In this document: positions 36,163-44,798 of the stretch, piece after piece | How the letters are laid out: each line of letters starts with the position of its first letter | Position numbering within the stretch: position 1 is the first letter of the stretch | NCBI RefSeq assembly: GCF_900184995.1 | Contig: NZ_LT860099.1 | Span: 1,641,931 to 1,705,930 of the forward strand | Direction: 5' to 3' | Length of the DNA: 64,000 nucleotides | Source of the DNA: Konateibacter massiliensis | GTDB lineage: Bacteria > Bacillota > Clostridia > Lachnospirales > Lachnospiraceae | Translations under genes and position numbers: made by a program | The notes under the pieces: generated by a model | What the model saw: the letters and a program-made list of their open reading frames with translations, nothing else | Databases searched by the model: none | What the model was told of the DNA's origin: nothing

Positions 36163-37368
36163 CTACTCCGATACCAATCTCTTCTCGCCTGTAATCTCCT
36201 GTATCGGCTGAATATCCTGCGTCACTTCGAGAACACCTAAGTATTCTCCTGCCTCGTTTCTCACAGCATAGTAGCGGATAAAAACGTATTTTCCTCCCAT
36301 CTTAATCCAGAAGTCTTCTTGATCTTTCTTTCCGTCCTTAAAGTCTTGTACAATGTTTTCTACGATGTGCACACTTGCAGGCGGATGGCAGTTTGATACG
36401 TTTCTTCCGATAATCGCCCTTGTTCTAGGAAATGTTCTCTCTTTTCCCTCCGAGAAAAACTTAACCTCATCGTTTTTATCCACAAAGGTAATGTCAAACG
36501 GCAGTGTATTCAGCATACATACGAGTTCTTCCAAATTAAATACACCAGAAGGAAGCTTTATGATGCCTTCCTTTACTTCCGGTTCTTCCTGCTCTATCTT
36601 TGGCTCATCCTTCTTTGTCTTGTCCGGCTTCCATACCGGCACATTTTCGATGAGATAGCCAAGCTCCGCACTCTCGATTCCGATTGACTCCCATTCGTCC
36701 TGTGTAAGCTGCTCCAAAAGCATTGGAACCATGATTTTTTCCTCTTTAAAAATCATCTCCGCCGCTTTATTGAGTGCTTCCTCCGCCTTCGGAAGCAAAA
36801 CATCAGCCGGTGCATTCTGTACAACCAAGCTCTTTACTTCCTTTATCTGAGCTCTTATTTCATCGTCCACACCCCACATTACCTTCGGCGGTGCCGTGAT
36901 GCCGTACTTTTCCATATACGGGAAAAAGAGATTTTCTTTTCTCTGGTAATGCAGCGCAATCTTCTCAAGCTTTTCGATTCCGGCAAGCAACGCTTCCTTT
37001 TTCTCTGCTTTTACAAGGTTTGGCTTGATTTCTTCCTCCATGATACGCTCCAAATATCTGTTTTCCGCCTCGAGCGTATGAACAGGATGTCCCGGAATTT
37101 TAGCCGGATCCTGCGGATGGTGGATTTCCGCAATCGATCCCTTAAATACAGCGGCATGTACGTCACAGAGTTTTTGAACCTCCTCAACCGGAAGTCCACC
37201 CTCCATCAATGCCGTTTCCGCATCCGTTATTTCCGTAGCAGATACTCCGTCAAAAGCTTCTTCAAACAGCTTCTTCACCTCTTCTACTGATTTGCCTTCA
37301 TGGAGCTGCTTAAGAATGTCCTTGATTACCTGCTGCCGCATTTCACGGTTATTAATAAATTCGCTCAT
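36163..37368 (-). CDS. DUF438 protein with hemerythrin-like and PAS domains
   Basis: A 401-residue cytoplasmic protein. N-terminal DUF438 helices (1-100) are followed by a hemerythrin-like HHE domain (about 105-220: HPVHTLEAENRYLERIMEEEI, ALHYQRKENLFFPYMEKYG) that could hold a diiron centre. The C-terminal PAS domain (about 275-395: FDITFVDKNDEVKFFSEGKERTF, RNVSNCHPPASVHIVENIV, VIRYYAV-like strand) often binds haem or flavin. Such proteins are linked to nitric oxide or iron-sulfur stress responses. The start follows AAGGAGGAAACC. The upstream DUF1858 gene is 10 bp away. The shared promoter carries the GTTAG-N6-CTAAY palindrome. Confidence 0.9.
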   Translation of the reverse strand: MSEFINNREMRQQVIKDILKQLHEGKSVEEVKKLFEEAFDGVSATEITDAETALMEGGLPVEEVQKLCDVHAAVFKGSIAEIHHPQDPAKIPGHPVHTLEAENRYLERIMEEEIKPNLVKAEKKEALLAGIEKLEKIALHYQRKENLFFPYMEKYGITAPPKVMWGVDDEIRAQIKEVKSLVVQNAPADVLLPKAEEALNKAAEMIFKEEKIMVPMLLEQLTQDEWESIGIESAELGYLIENVPVWKPDKTKKDEPKIEQEEPEVKEGIIKLPSGVFNLEELVCMLNTLPFDITFVDKNDEVKFFSEGKERTFPRTRAIIGRNVSNCHPPASVHIVENIVQDFKDGKKDQEDFWIKMGGKYVFIRYYAVRNEAGEYLGVLEVTQDIQPIQEITGEKRLVSE

Positions 37369-37378
37369 GGTTTCCTCC

Positions 37379-37606
37379 TTAATTCTGAATTTGATAGCCC
37401 TTTTCAGATAATGTTTTTTCGATTAGTGCCATATCAATCTTCTTCATCGCCGCACCCTTTGGTATTGTCATGAACCTGCCCGCTGTATTCAGCATTCCCG
37501 GCTTTGTAATATCTTTAAAGCCAAGTTCAGACAGGATATCCACTATCTCCGGGTATTCCTTGGTCAACTCATAAACTGATTTGTTTAAATCCAATGTTTT
37601 TTCCAT
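37379..37606 (-). CDS. DUF1858 protein
   Basis: A 75-residue helical domain: TLDLNKSVYELTKEYPEIVDILSELGFKDITKPGM, the DUF1858 core, which is also the N-terminal domain of ScdA/RIC iron-sulfur repair proteins. ATG 37604-37606 is chosen because AAGGAGG lies 7-8 nt upstream; the ATG two codons earlier is too near. It forms an operon with DUF438. Together they look like a split repair or sensing unit for iron-sulfur damage (inference from domain kinship). Confidence 0.88.
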   Translation of the reverse strand: MEKTLDLNKSVYELTKEYPEIVDILSELGFKDITKPGMLNTAGRFMTIPKGAAMKKIDMALIEKTLSEKGYQIQN

Positions 37607-37680
37607 TCGCATACCTCCTTATCATTCCAAATTATGGGGAAAATATAAATAAAAAGTGTAGATCTTTCTATAATATAAAA

Positions 37681-37739
37681 TAGCATTTTGGTTAGTTGTA
37701 TCTAATCAAAATGCTATCATAAATGTGATATACTGTCAA
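37681..37739 (-). promoter_or_regulatory. Promoter, operator and hairpin of DUF1858-DUF438
   Basis: TTGACA (37734-37739), 17 bp, TAGCAT (37711-37716). GTTAG-TTGTAT-CTAAT (37691-37706) sits at the start site and is the core of a longer inverted repeat with 15-bp arms (37681-37695 and 37702-37716, one G-T pair). The start lies within the repeat, so it is a DNA operator rather than a transcript hairpin. Confidence 0.78.
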
Positions 37740-37785
37740 TCGGAAACGCTTATAATACTATATTGGCATTTCAATAAGCGATGTT

Positions 37786-38928
37786 TTAGCCCCAAACTTC
37801 CTCCGCAATTTCCTTAATAAATCTTATCTTCTCCCACTGCTCTTCCTCGGTCAATATATTTCCTTCTTCAGTGGAAGCAAAACCACACTGCGGGCTTAGG
37901 CAGATATGATCTTGCGGAATGTAGCTTGTTGCCTCCTTTAATCTGGAAATAATCTGCTTTCTGCTCTCCAAATTTCCGATTTTAGAGGAAACAAGTCCAA
38001 GTACCACAAGTTTATCGTCCGCCACCTCTTTTAACGGTGTGAAGTCTCCTGCGCGCTCTGTATCGTATTCCAGATAGTAAGCCGATACATTCTCCTTGCC
38101 GAACAGTGTCTTTGCAACAGGCTCATAACCGCCGGAGGTCGCCCAGGTCGAATGATAATTTCCACGGCAAACGTGAGTTGTCACAATCAAATCGCTTGGC
38201 AAATTCTCAATTGCAGAATTATTTAGGTCAAGATACAGCTTCTTGATTTGTTCCACATCATATCCTTCCCCTGCCATAACCGACCAGAAATTCTTGTCGC
38301 AGAGCATTCCCCACGTACAGTCATCAAGCTGAATATTTCTGCAGCCCAGCTCATAAAATGCAAGAATTGCCTCGCGATATGCCTTTCCGATGTCCGCAAA
38401 AAGCTCCTCCTGATCCGAATAATATTTTGCAATCTCCTTCGCATTTTCTTCACGGACAAGCTCTGCGTAAAACTGTGCCGGTGCCGGAATCGTCTGTCTT
38501 GCCACAACATCATCCCCCGCAATCTCCTTTAAAAAGCGATAATGCGCAAGAAACGGGTGTCCGTTGAAACGAACCTTGCCTGAGAGCCTTGCTGAGTCGG
38601 CTCTTGTCTCCTCACCGTGGAAGAAATATCCATGCTCCATAATGACATGCTCCACTCCCTCAAAGCCCCAGAAAAAGTCCAGATGCCAGTAGCTTCTTCG
38701 AAACTCTCCGTCCGTAACCGCCTTTAAGCCTACCTCTTTTTGCTTGGCAACGAGCTTTTTAATCTCTTCATCCTCTACCTTTGTCAGCTCCTCACTCGTT
38801 ATCTTTCCGTTTGCCAAATCCTCCCTTGCATCCTTCAGTCTTTGCGGGCGTAAAAAACTTCCCACAATATCATATCGAAACGGAACCTTCGTTCTTTTTT
38901 GTGTATTTTCAAAAATAGTACTCATCAT
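37786..38928 (-). CDS. MetE C-terminal-domain protein (cobalamin-independent methionine synthase II-like)
   Basis: A protein of about 380 residues equivalent to the catalytic half of MetE, like Bacillus YxjG/YxjH. The zinc-binding residues appear as TTHVCRGNYHS (His and Cys) and SPQCGFAST (Cys). The substrate-binding start PFRYDIVGSFLRPQRLKDAR is typical. It probably transfers a methyl group to homocysteine or a related thiol; the methyl donor of these short forms is not settled. Two ATGs (38928, 38925) lie 5 and 8 nt after GGAGG, and either may be used. It appears monocistronic. Confidence 0.92.
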   Translation of the reverse strand: MMSTIFENTQKRTKVPFRYDIVGSFLRPQRLKDAREDLANGKITSEELTKVEDEEIKKLVAKQKEVGLKAVTDGEFRRSYWHLDFFWGFEGVEHVIMEHGYFFHGEETRADSARLSGKVRFNGHPFLAHYRFLKEIAGDDVVARQTIPAPAQFYAELVREENAKEIAKYYSDQEELFADIGKAYREAILAFYELGCRNIQLDDCTWGMLCDKNFWSVMAGEGYDVEQIKKLYLDLNNSAIENLPSDLIVTTHVCRGNYHSTWATSGGYEPVAKTLFGKENVSAYYLEYDTERAGDFTPLKEVADDKLVVLGLVSSKIGNLESRKQIISRLKEATSYIPQDHICLSPQCGFASTEEGNILTEEEQWEKIRFIKEIAEEVWG

Positions 38929-39002
38929 CAATTCCTCCTTGCTATTTCAATGTTTTCATCAGTATAGCACGAGTCTGTCCGATAGGATAATACCTAAAAA
39001 AT

Positions 39003-39036
39003 ATGATGAGCCATAGTTTTAAACTATAGCTCATCA
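39003..39036 (-). terminator. Terminator of the CNNM/CorC gene
   Basis: GATGAGCCATAGTTT and AAACTATAGCTCATC pair with one mismatch, and six T residues follow on the minus strand. Confidence 0.8.
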
Positions 39037-39046
39037 ATTTGCTTCC

Positions 39047-40390
39047 TTATTCTTCTATATCTGCCGGAGGCTCTTCCTCCTGTGGGAAATATAACTTAAT
39101 TTTATCGATTCGTTTTTCTTTTACACTTACCAGCTCAAAAACTAGGTTCTTGTACTTAATTCTTCTTGTATCCCCATCCTTCGGGATAAAGCCCAGCTCA
39201 TCAATCATAAAGCCGGATATGGTATCATAGTATTCCGAGTCAATTTCCAAATCAAATCTATCATTAATATCATCCACTGACACAAGTCCGTCAATCAGAT
39301 AAGTATAGTCATCAATCTTGTTGATTTGCGGGCCATTTTCATCATATTCATCTGCGATGTCGCCCATTACCTCTTCCACTAAGTCTTCAATCGTTACAAC
39401 TCCTGAAAATTCTCCATATTCATTAATCAGAATAGCAAAATATTTTTTCTCATGCTGCATTTCCCGGAAAAGCTCATCAATGTTCTTATTTTCGGGTACA
39501 AGATAAGGCTCATGTAAAATTTTTCCTATATCAATATGTTCAAAGCCTACTCGCTTTGCTTCTCTTAAAATATCTTTAATATATAATACACCGACAATAT
39601 TGTCGACTTCCTCTTCATAAACAGGTATTCTGGAATATTTCATTTCAAATAATTCATCAAAATACTCTTCCTTTGGTTCTGAAATATCAATGGCAAACAC
39701 ATTGATTCGCGGTGTCATAATTTCTCTTGCAAGCTTATTATCAAATTCAAATATTGAATTAATCATGTCATGCTCGATGTTATTGAATACACCTTGCTCT
39801 TTGCCTTGTTCAATCATTGATTGAATTTCTTCTTTTGATACCCTTTCTTCCAGATTCTCTGCATTCATGCCAAAAATTTTCAGGGTTATATTCGTAACAA
39901 AAGTAAGCAGCCTGATAAATGGTGATGCTCCCTTTGATACTAACACAACAGTTCCTACACAGAACATACTAAATGTCTCCGCCTTTTGAAGCGCCACTCT
40001 CTTCGGTACAAGCTCGCCGTACACCAAAGTGAAGAAAGAGAGTATTACCGTTACAAGCACAAAGGAAATCTGTGATGTGTAAGGTATTTTCAAAAACTCT
40101 AAGGCTTTTGCTAAATGCGCCGATATACCGGTTGCCGCTGAAGCACTGGCAAAGAATCCGGATAAGGTGATTGCAACCTGTATTGTCGACAGAAGTTTCG
40201 TCGGTTCTCCCAGCAATTTCAAAATCTGCTGTGCCTTCTTGTTTCCGTCCTCTGCTAGGTTAGAAATTTTTGTCTTGTTCACTGATACCAAAGCCATTTC
40301 TGCTCCGGCAAAAAATGCATTAATCAATGTTAATACAACCAATACTAAAATCTGCATAATCATATTAGTCGCGTCAGGGTCTGGGTCCAT
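39047..40390 (-). CDS. HlyC/CorC family transporter (CNNM-CBS-CorC)
   Basis: A 447-residue membrane protein: N-terminal CNNM domain with about four helices (ILVLVVLTLINAFFAGAEMALVSV; GELVPKRVALQKAE), a CBS pair (REIMTPRINVFAIDI; YSRIPVYEEEVDNIVGVLYIKD; GEFSGVVTIEDLVEEVMGDI) and a C-terminal CorC_HlyC domain (DGLVSVDDINDRF ... SGFMIDELGFIPKDGD). Members export magnesium or sodium-coupled divalent ions; the hemolysin label is historical. ATG 40388-40390 (MDPDPDATN) follows TGGAGG; the upstream in-frame ATG has no SD. The acidic C-terminus is EEEPPADIEE. Confidence 0.93.
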   Translation of the reverse strand: MDPDPDATNMIMQILVLVVLTLINAFFAGAEMALVSVNKTKISNLAEDGNKKAQQILKLLGEPTKLLSTIQVAITLSGFFASASAATGISAHLAKALEFLKIPYTSQISFVLVTVILSFFTLVYGELVPKRVALQKAETFSMFCVGTVVLVSKGASPFIRLLTFVTNITLKIFGMNAENLEERVSKEEIQSMIEQGKEQGVFNNIEHDMINSIFEFDNKLAREIMTPRINVFAIDISEPKEEYFDELFEMKYSRIPVYEEEVDNIVGVLYIKDILREAKRVGFEHIDIGKILHEPYLVPENKNIDELFREMQHEKKYFAILINEYGEFSGVVTIEDLVEEVMGDIADEYDENGPQINKIDDYTYLIDGLVSVDDINDRFDLEIDSEYYDTISGFMIDELGFIPKDGDTRRIKYKNLVFELVSVKEKRIDKIKLYFPQEEEPPADIEE

Positions 40391-40482
40391 AATTTTAAAT
40401 CCTCCATATAATAATTTTGTGCAATAGTATATCACAAATCATGAAAAAAATCAATTTTTTTCCAAAATCTTTCAAATAGCCT

Positions 40483-41472
40483 TTAAATTTTTTCGTCTGC
40501 CGGAAATACTATGCCCGCCTTCTCTCTTGCAATTGTCTGAATCTCACTTACCAGAAGGCTGTGCTTTAGCATCTCATTGCATTTTTCCATATTATTCCCA
40601 TTTATCATCGCTTCAAACTCCAAAAATTCATTTACCATGCGGTGCTCGTAATCATTCTCATTGATGAGAGTGCTTGTTCCGTCATTTCCAAAAATCTCAA
40701 AGCCCTTACACACATTAGCAGGTGTATTCTGGTGAATACAGCCCTTATCGCCCTGAATATTATTGGCAATCGGCGCCTTGCAATCCTTTGCCCCAACCAA
40801 AGTGCACTGAAACGTTCCATAATCCAAGATGAGAATTCCGGAGGTATCGATTCCTCTTTCCATATTCGGGTAATATGCCACTTCCTTTGGCCGTCCAAAC
40901 AGTCCCGCCACATAGTGAATATTATAGCTGTTGATATCCATAAGCGCTCCGCCGGAAAATTCCGGATTGAAAGCAGGCAGAACATTTCCCTTTTTAAACT
41001 CGTCATATCTCCTTGAATACTGAGAATAATTGCACTGTACAATTTTGATATCACCAAGCGTCGGAAGCAGCTCCTTCACCTTTTTATAGTTTGGCAGATA
41101 GCAGGTCGTGATTGCCTCAAGAAGAAACAATTGTTTTTCCTTTGCCAATTCACTAAGGACAAGCGCTTCCTTATAGTTGGAAACAAACGGTTTCTCCACA
41201 ATAACATGCTTGCCCGCCTCCAGCGCTTCCTTGCTGAATTGGAAATGCAGATGATTCGGCGCTCCGATATAAACCGTGTCAAAGTCGCCCTTTAAAAATT
41301 CCTCATAGTTTGTATAACAAGCCGGAATGTGATACTGCTCTGCAAGCTCCTGCACCTTTGCCTCTGAATTTTTTGTCCCGCTGATTGCCATCAGCTGCGT
41401 ATCCTTTAAGTGCGGTGTGATACTCAAAAAATCCATTACAATCATTCCGGTTCCTACGATTCCTAATTTCAT
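40483..41472 (-). CDS. Gfo/Idh/MocA-family oxidoreductase
   Basis: An NAD(P)-dependent sugar or sugar-derivative dehydrogenase of 329 residues. N-terminal Rossmann MKLGIVGTGMIVMDFL (GxGxxG-like), the IGAPNHLHFQFSKEALEAGKHVIVEKPF segment with the EKP motif (catalytic lysine region), and a C-terminal substrate domain with SGGALMDINSYNIHYVAGLFG. The substrate is unknown. The start follows AGGTGATAGC. The neighbouring genes give no pathway clue. Confidence 0.93.
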   Translation of the reverse strand: MKLGIVGTGMIVMDFLSITPHLKDTQLMAISGTKNSEAKVQELAEQYHIPACYTNYEEFLKGDFDTVYIGAPNHLHFQFSKEALEAGKHVIVEKPFVSNYKEALVLSELAKEKQLFLLEAITTCYLPNYKKVKELLPTLGDIKIVQCNYSQYSRRYDEFKKGNVLPAFNPEFSGGALMDINSYNIHYVAGLFGRPKEVAYYPNMERGIDTSGILILDYGTFQCTLVGAKDCKAPIANNIQGDKGCIHQNTPANVCKGFEIFGNDGTSTLINENDYEHRMVNEFLEFEAMINGNNMEKCNEMLKHSLLVSEIQTIAREKAGIVFPADEKI

Positions 41473-41509
41473 GCTATCACCTTTTTACCTTTCTATCTTA
41501 TGAATGTTA

Positions 41510-42052
41510 TTATACTTTTTGACACGGGGAATAGAAATCTAAAATAACCGGTTTTCCATTGTTTTGGTTAATTTTAAATCTTTTTTCAGAATAATATTCC
41601 ATTTCAAAAAACCCGTGTGAACAATCGTATTGATACCCCTGTTCCGCTCTGGCTTTTGCAAGAGTACTCGAGGCATCTGCAAATAAATCTCCCCCATTAT
41701 CTTCATCACATTCTTGTATCCATGCAATAGCCATTTCGCATGGAGCAATGTCTCTGTACTCATATCCATCAGGTACCTGTGTATTCGGCTTAAATAGTAC
41801 CCCTGAAAGATAGGTATAAGAACAGTCACCCGGTTGAAAATCCCCTTGCCAGCCTACTGTATCAAGATTTAACGTATATTTGTCTGGTAAGTTCAACAAA
41901 AAATCGTTATGCCCATCGTTTTTCATCATTTCCAATAGATCCGTTATCGTAGGGTCATCTATTGTTGTTGGTTCTTTCACATTAATACTTTTTCCTATCA
42001 CTCTTGCACCTGAAAATTGAATTACCTCAAATTTAACAAGTTTTACCCCCAT
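41510..42052 (-). CDS. GyrI-like/effector-binding-domain protein
   Basis: A 180-residue soluble protein starting MGVKLVKFEVIQFSGARVIGKS. The fold pattern (GARVIGKSI, then PDGYEYRDIAPCEMAIAWI and HGFFEMEYYSEKRF) resembles the GyrI/AraC effector-binding superfamily, which binds small hydrophobic or drug-like ligands. There is no DNA-binding domain. ATG 42050-42052 follows AAGGAGGGTGTAT; the first in-frame ATG (42088) has no SD. It lies after rplT on the same strand, 89 bp away. Assignment is by pattern and moderately sure; the biological role is unknown. Confidence 0.75.
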   Translation of the reverse strand: MGVKLVKFEVIQFSGARVIGKSINVKEPTTIDDPTITDLLEMMKNDGHNDFLLNLPDKYTLNLDTVGWQGDFQPGDCSYTYLSGVLFKPNTQVPDGYEYRDIAPCEMAIAWIQECDEDNGGDLFADASSTLAKARAEQGYQYDCSHGFFEMEYYSEKRFKINQNNGKPVILDFYSPCQKV

Positions 42053-42141
42053 ATACACCCTCCTTGTATAAATAATCTGTGCTACCAAAAAAGTCCTTGA
42101 AAACGCAAGTTTCCAAGGACCAAATTTCTGTTTATATCCTA

Positions 42142-42498
42142 TTAAGCTAACTTGCTTTTTGCAAGCTCTGCAAGTGTTGCAAAGCCCTCTGCATCGTTGA
42201 TTGCCATATCGGATAACATTTTTCTATTCATTTCAACTCCAGCTAATTTTAAACCATACATAAATTTGCTGTAGGATAAGCCATTGATTCTAGCTGCTGC
42301 ATTGATACGAGCAATCCATAACTGTCTGAACTGTCTCTTTCTCTGCTTTCTGCCTGCGTATGAGCTTGTTAATGCTCTCATAACTGACTGTTTTGCTACT
42401 CTATACTGTTTTGATCTAGCTCCTCTGTAACCTTTAGCTAGCTTTAATACTCTGTTATGCTTCTTCTTAGCGTTCATTCCGCCTTTAATTCTTGCCAT
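42142..42498 (-). CDS. rplT: Ribosomal protein L20
   Basis: A 118-residue 23S rRNA-binding protein of the large subunit, a complete and standard sequence ([31 protein letters not shown] region, ending in AELAKSKLA). Last gene of infC-rpmI-rplT. In Firmicutes, L20 represses this operon by binding the leader upstream of infC. SD AAGGAGGAAATC. Confidence 0.99.
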   Translation of the reverse strand: MARIKGGMNAKKKHNRVLKLAKGYRGARSKQYRVAKQSVMRALTSSYAGRKQRKRQFRQLWIARINAAARINGLSYSKFMYGLKLAGVEMNRKMLSDMAINDAEGFATLAELAKSKLA

Positions 42499-42530
42499 TT
42501 GTCGATTTCCTCCTTTACTCTATTTTAATC

Positions 42531-42728
42531 CTATAAATAAGGTAAGATTTTCTTTATGTTCTTTACGTTGGTTGCATCTGTCATTGTTGCTTTTCTAAGA
42601 TTTCTCTTTCTCTTTGCAGACTTCTTTGTCAGGATGTGGCTCTTATATGCCTTCATTCTCTTTAATTTTCCTGTACCTGTTTTTTTGAAACGCTTAGCTG
42701 CTGCTCTGCTAGTTTTTATTTTTGGCAT
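42531..42728 (-). CDS. rpmI: Ribosomal protein L35
   Basis: A 65-residue basic large-subunit protein, [20 protein letters not shown], complete. Middle gene of the conserved operon, 32 bp before rplT and 82 bp after infC; strong SD TTAAGGAGGAAATATC. Confidence 0.99.
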   Translation of the reverse strand: MPKIKTSRAAAKRFKKTGTGKLKRMKAYKSHILTKKSAKRKRNLRKATMTDATNVKNIKKILPYL

Positions 42729-42810
42729 GATATTTCCTCCTTAATTGTCATAGTTAAAATCTATATTATTGTCACTCGGTGACGATAATCCATTGTTTTC
42801 TTACAGTTGC

Positions 42811-43317
42811 TTATCGCTTTTCCGTCAAAAACATCATCATGCTTCTGCCTTCTAATTTAGCTGGCTTCTCAACAACTGCAATATCGGATAACTTCTCCGC
42901 AAAATCATCTAAAATATGCTTACTTGCACCCATATGAGCCATTTCACGACCTCTGAAACGTAAGGTTACCTTAACCTTATCACCTTTTTCAATAAACTTT
43001 CTGGCCGCATTTACCTTTGTATTCAGGTCATTTCCGTCAATGTTTGGTGATAAACGTACTTCCTTAATATCTATGGTTTTCTGCTTTTTCTTCGCTTCTT
43101 TTTCTTTTCTTGCGAGTTCGTATCTGTACTTACCATAGTCAATAATCTTACATACCGGCGGTTTTGCTGTCGGAGCAATCTTAACTAAGTCAAGCTCTGC
43201 TTCTTTTGCAAGCTGCATTGCTTCCTTTGCTGACATAACTCCTAACTGTTCTCCGTTTTCCCCGATCAAACGAATTTCTTTGTCTCTAATCTGTTCGTTA
43301 ATCATTAATTCGCTAAT
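42811..43317 (-). CDS. infC: Translation initiation factor IF-3, ATT start
   Basis: IF-3 binds the 30S subunit and checks the start codon. The protein is complete, with the N-domain MINEQIRDKEIRLIGENGEQLG, linker, and C-domain VRLSPNIDGNDLNTKVNAARKF through EGRSMMMFLTEKR. The start is taken as ATT (43315-43317, reading ISELMINEQ), 7 nt after GGAGGTG; the upstream in-frame codons have no SD, and the next ATG (MINEQ) is 16 nt past the SD. ATT starts are a known infC feature that allows autorepression by IF-3. 168 residues. Leader attenuator upstream. Confidence 0.95.
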   Translation of the reverse strand: MSELMINEQIRDKEIRLIGENGEQLGVMSAKEAMQLAKEAELDLVKIAPTAKPPVCKIIDYGKYRYELARKEKEAKKKQKTIDIKEVRLSPNIDGNDLNTKVNAARKFIEKGDKVKVTLRFRGREMAHMGASKHILDDFAEKLSDIAVVEKPAKLEGRSMMMFLTEKR

Positions 43318-43363
43318 AACTGTGCACCTCCATGAATTTGCAGCAAGTTTGCTTGCCGTCACA

Positions 43364-43476
43364 TAAAAAAATGAATAGCTAAACAGCTATCCACTTATTT
43401 TAAGAGCATTAATAAACTACATTAACTTTCAAATATTAACCGTTAGTCACCATTGTGCTAAGGTGAGAGTGGATAC
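43364..43476 (-). ncRNA. infC-rpmI-rplT leader with attenuator (L20-type leader)
   Basis: Near the 3' end, GGATAGCT and AGCTATTC form a stem (43373-43380 with 43385-43392), followed on the minus strand by seven T residues: an intrinsic terminator. A segment further upstream in the RNA, TATCCAC (complement of 43469-43475), is complementary to GTGGATA (complement of 43388-43394) and can open that stem, the classical antiterminator arrangement. L20 control is expected from the Firmicute operon type. Confidence 0.8.
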
Positions 43477-43507
43477 TCTGCTTTCTTTTATTTTCACAAC
43501 ATTAGTA

Positions 43508-43536
43508 ATGTTACCATATTCCACTGTCGAAGTCAA
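43508..43536 (-). promoter_or_regulatory. infC operon promoter
   Basis: TTGACT (43531-43536), 17-bp spacer ending in TATGG, TAACAT (43508-43513). The -35 box overlaps the last codon of the helicase gene. AACATTA-G-TAATGTT (43499-43513), a perfect inverted repeat, overlaps the -10 box. Confidence 0.7.
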
Positions 43537-44699
43537 CTATTTTTTGAAATTTTCTGCTTAGTGCTGTGACTTTTTATCTTCCCATAGTCTATCGTATATG
43601 GCTCTATTTTAATTCCAAATTCCTTTTCATACTTGCGTACAAGCGGAAGCTCTTTTTCCGTCACGATAAGCACGCTCATTCCCTCTTGGCCGTTTCTTCC
43701 CGTTCTCCCGGCGCGGTGCAGATAGTCGTTCGAATTTTCCGGAATACTGATATGAAAAATAGTATCGATTTCCTCAAAATGAAGCCCTCTCGCTGCAATG
43801 TCCGTTGCAATTAAAAGCTGAAGCTTGTTTGCCTTGAATGCGTCAATTACTTTTTTTCTGTCTTTTTTGATGTTGGAGCCGTGGATGCAATCCGCATTGT
43901 AGTGGTGGTATTGAAGCTTCTCCGTCAGCTCCTCAATGTCCGACACCTTGTTGATGAATACCATCGCTTTCTTGGGCTTCATGCTGTTTGCAAGCTTTCG
44001 AAGCATCTCAAGCTTGTCCCTTCTATCCACAACAAAATAAATATGCTTAATATTTTTCGGAATGGAAACCTTCTTACTCTTTCCAAGCTGAATAAGAAGC
44101 GGCTCTTTTAAAATTGTGCTTCCCGTCTCAATCGCTGCTTTTGACATGCTCGCGGAAAACATTACAATTTGAGTATCGCGCATGCAGCACTTAACCACCG
44201 CTTTTACTCCCTCTATATTATTTCTGTCCAGCATTTTATCGGCTTCGTCGATGACAATTGTTTTCACTGTGTGAGCTGTTATTTTTTTCTTCTTAATTAA
44301 TTCAAGAATTCTTCCTGTCGTACCGATGACAATCTGCGGCTTCTCCTTCAGCTTTTCAATCTGTCTTGCAACGTTTACATCGCCTACAATTGTTGCCGCC
44401 GAAATGTTATAGCCTGAATTTTTTGACAGTGTCTGCACTTGTCTGCTTACCTGCATCGCAAGCTCATGGGTCGGCACAAGAACAATTGCCTGCAAGCCTT
44501 TTTCCACCTGTATAAGCTTCTTATAAATAGGAAGCAGGTATGCCAATGTTTTTCCCGAACCCGTTTCAGACTGAACAATAAGGTCTTTCTTTTCATCTGC
44601 CTCAAACACCTTCTGCTGCACTTCACTTGCAGTTACAATTTTTTCTTTCTTTAGGGCAACTATCACTGCCTGATCTAATCCAAATTCTTTGAAATCCAT
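43533..44699 (-). CDS. DEAD-box RNA helicase
   Basis: A 388-residue ATP-dependent RNA helicase. Q motif FKEFGLDQAVIVALKKEKI, Walker A SETGSGKTLAY, Ia VPTHELAMQ, Ib TTGRIL, II VIDEADKML, III SAS, and domain-2 motifs (GSNIKKDRKKVIDAF, ATDIAARGLHFEEI, HRAGRTGRNG). ATG 44697-44699 follows GGAGGAAAGA; an upstream in-frame ATG four codons earlier forms part of the SD. A basic tail is present but there is no RNA-binding accessory domain. Likely role in ribosome assembly or cold adaptation, as for CshA/DbpA relatives; it sits upstream of the ribosomal infC operon. Confidence 0.95.
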   Translation of the reverse strand: MDFKEFGLDQAVIVALKKEKIVTASEVQQKVFEADEKKDLIVQSETGSGKTLAYLLPIYKKLIQVEKGLQAIVLVPTHELAMQVSRQVQTLSKNSGYNISAATIVGDVNVARQIEKLKEKPQIVIGTTGRILELIKKKKITAHTVKTIVIDEADKMLDRNNIEGVKAVVKCCMRDTQIVMFSASMSKAAIETGSTILKEPLLIQLGKSKKVSIPKNIKHIYFVVDRRDKLEMLRKLANSMKPKKAMVFINKVSDIEELTEKLQYHHYNADCIHGSNIKKDRKKVIDAFKANKLQLLIATDIAARGLHFEEIDTIFHISIPENSNDYLHRAGRTGRNGQEGMSVLIVTEKELPLVRKYEKEFGIKIEPYTIDYGKIKSHSTKQKISKNS

Positions 44700-44730
44700 T
44701 CTTTCCTCCATAATGAAAATTTTACGATAT

Positions 44731-44756
44731 AAAAAGGACCTGTCCCTTTCGATAAG
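44731..44756 (-). terminator. Probable terminator of the SEC-C gene
   Basis: On the minus strand AAAGGGAC-AG-GTCCTTTTTAT gives a short stem with a T tract. The ATCGAAAGGG part occurs twice (about 44738-44755 and 44762-44779 on the plus strand), a short direct repeat. Confidence 0.55.
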
Positions 44757-44798
44757 TAAGTGGACCAAGCCCTTTCGATGTCATATTAAATCCGCAGA

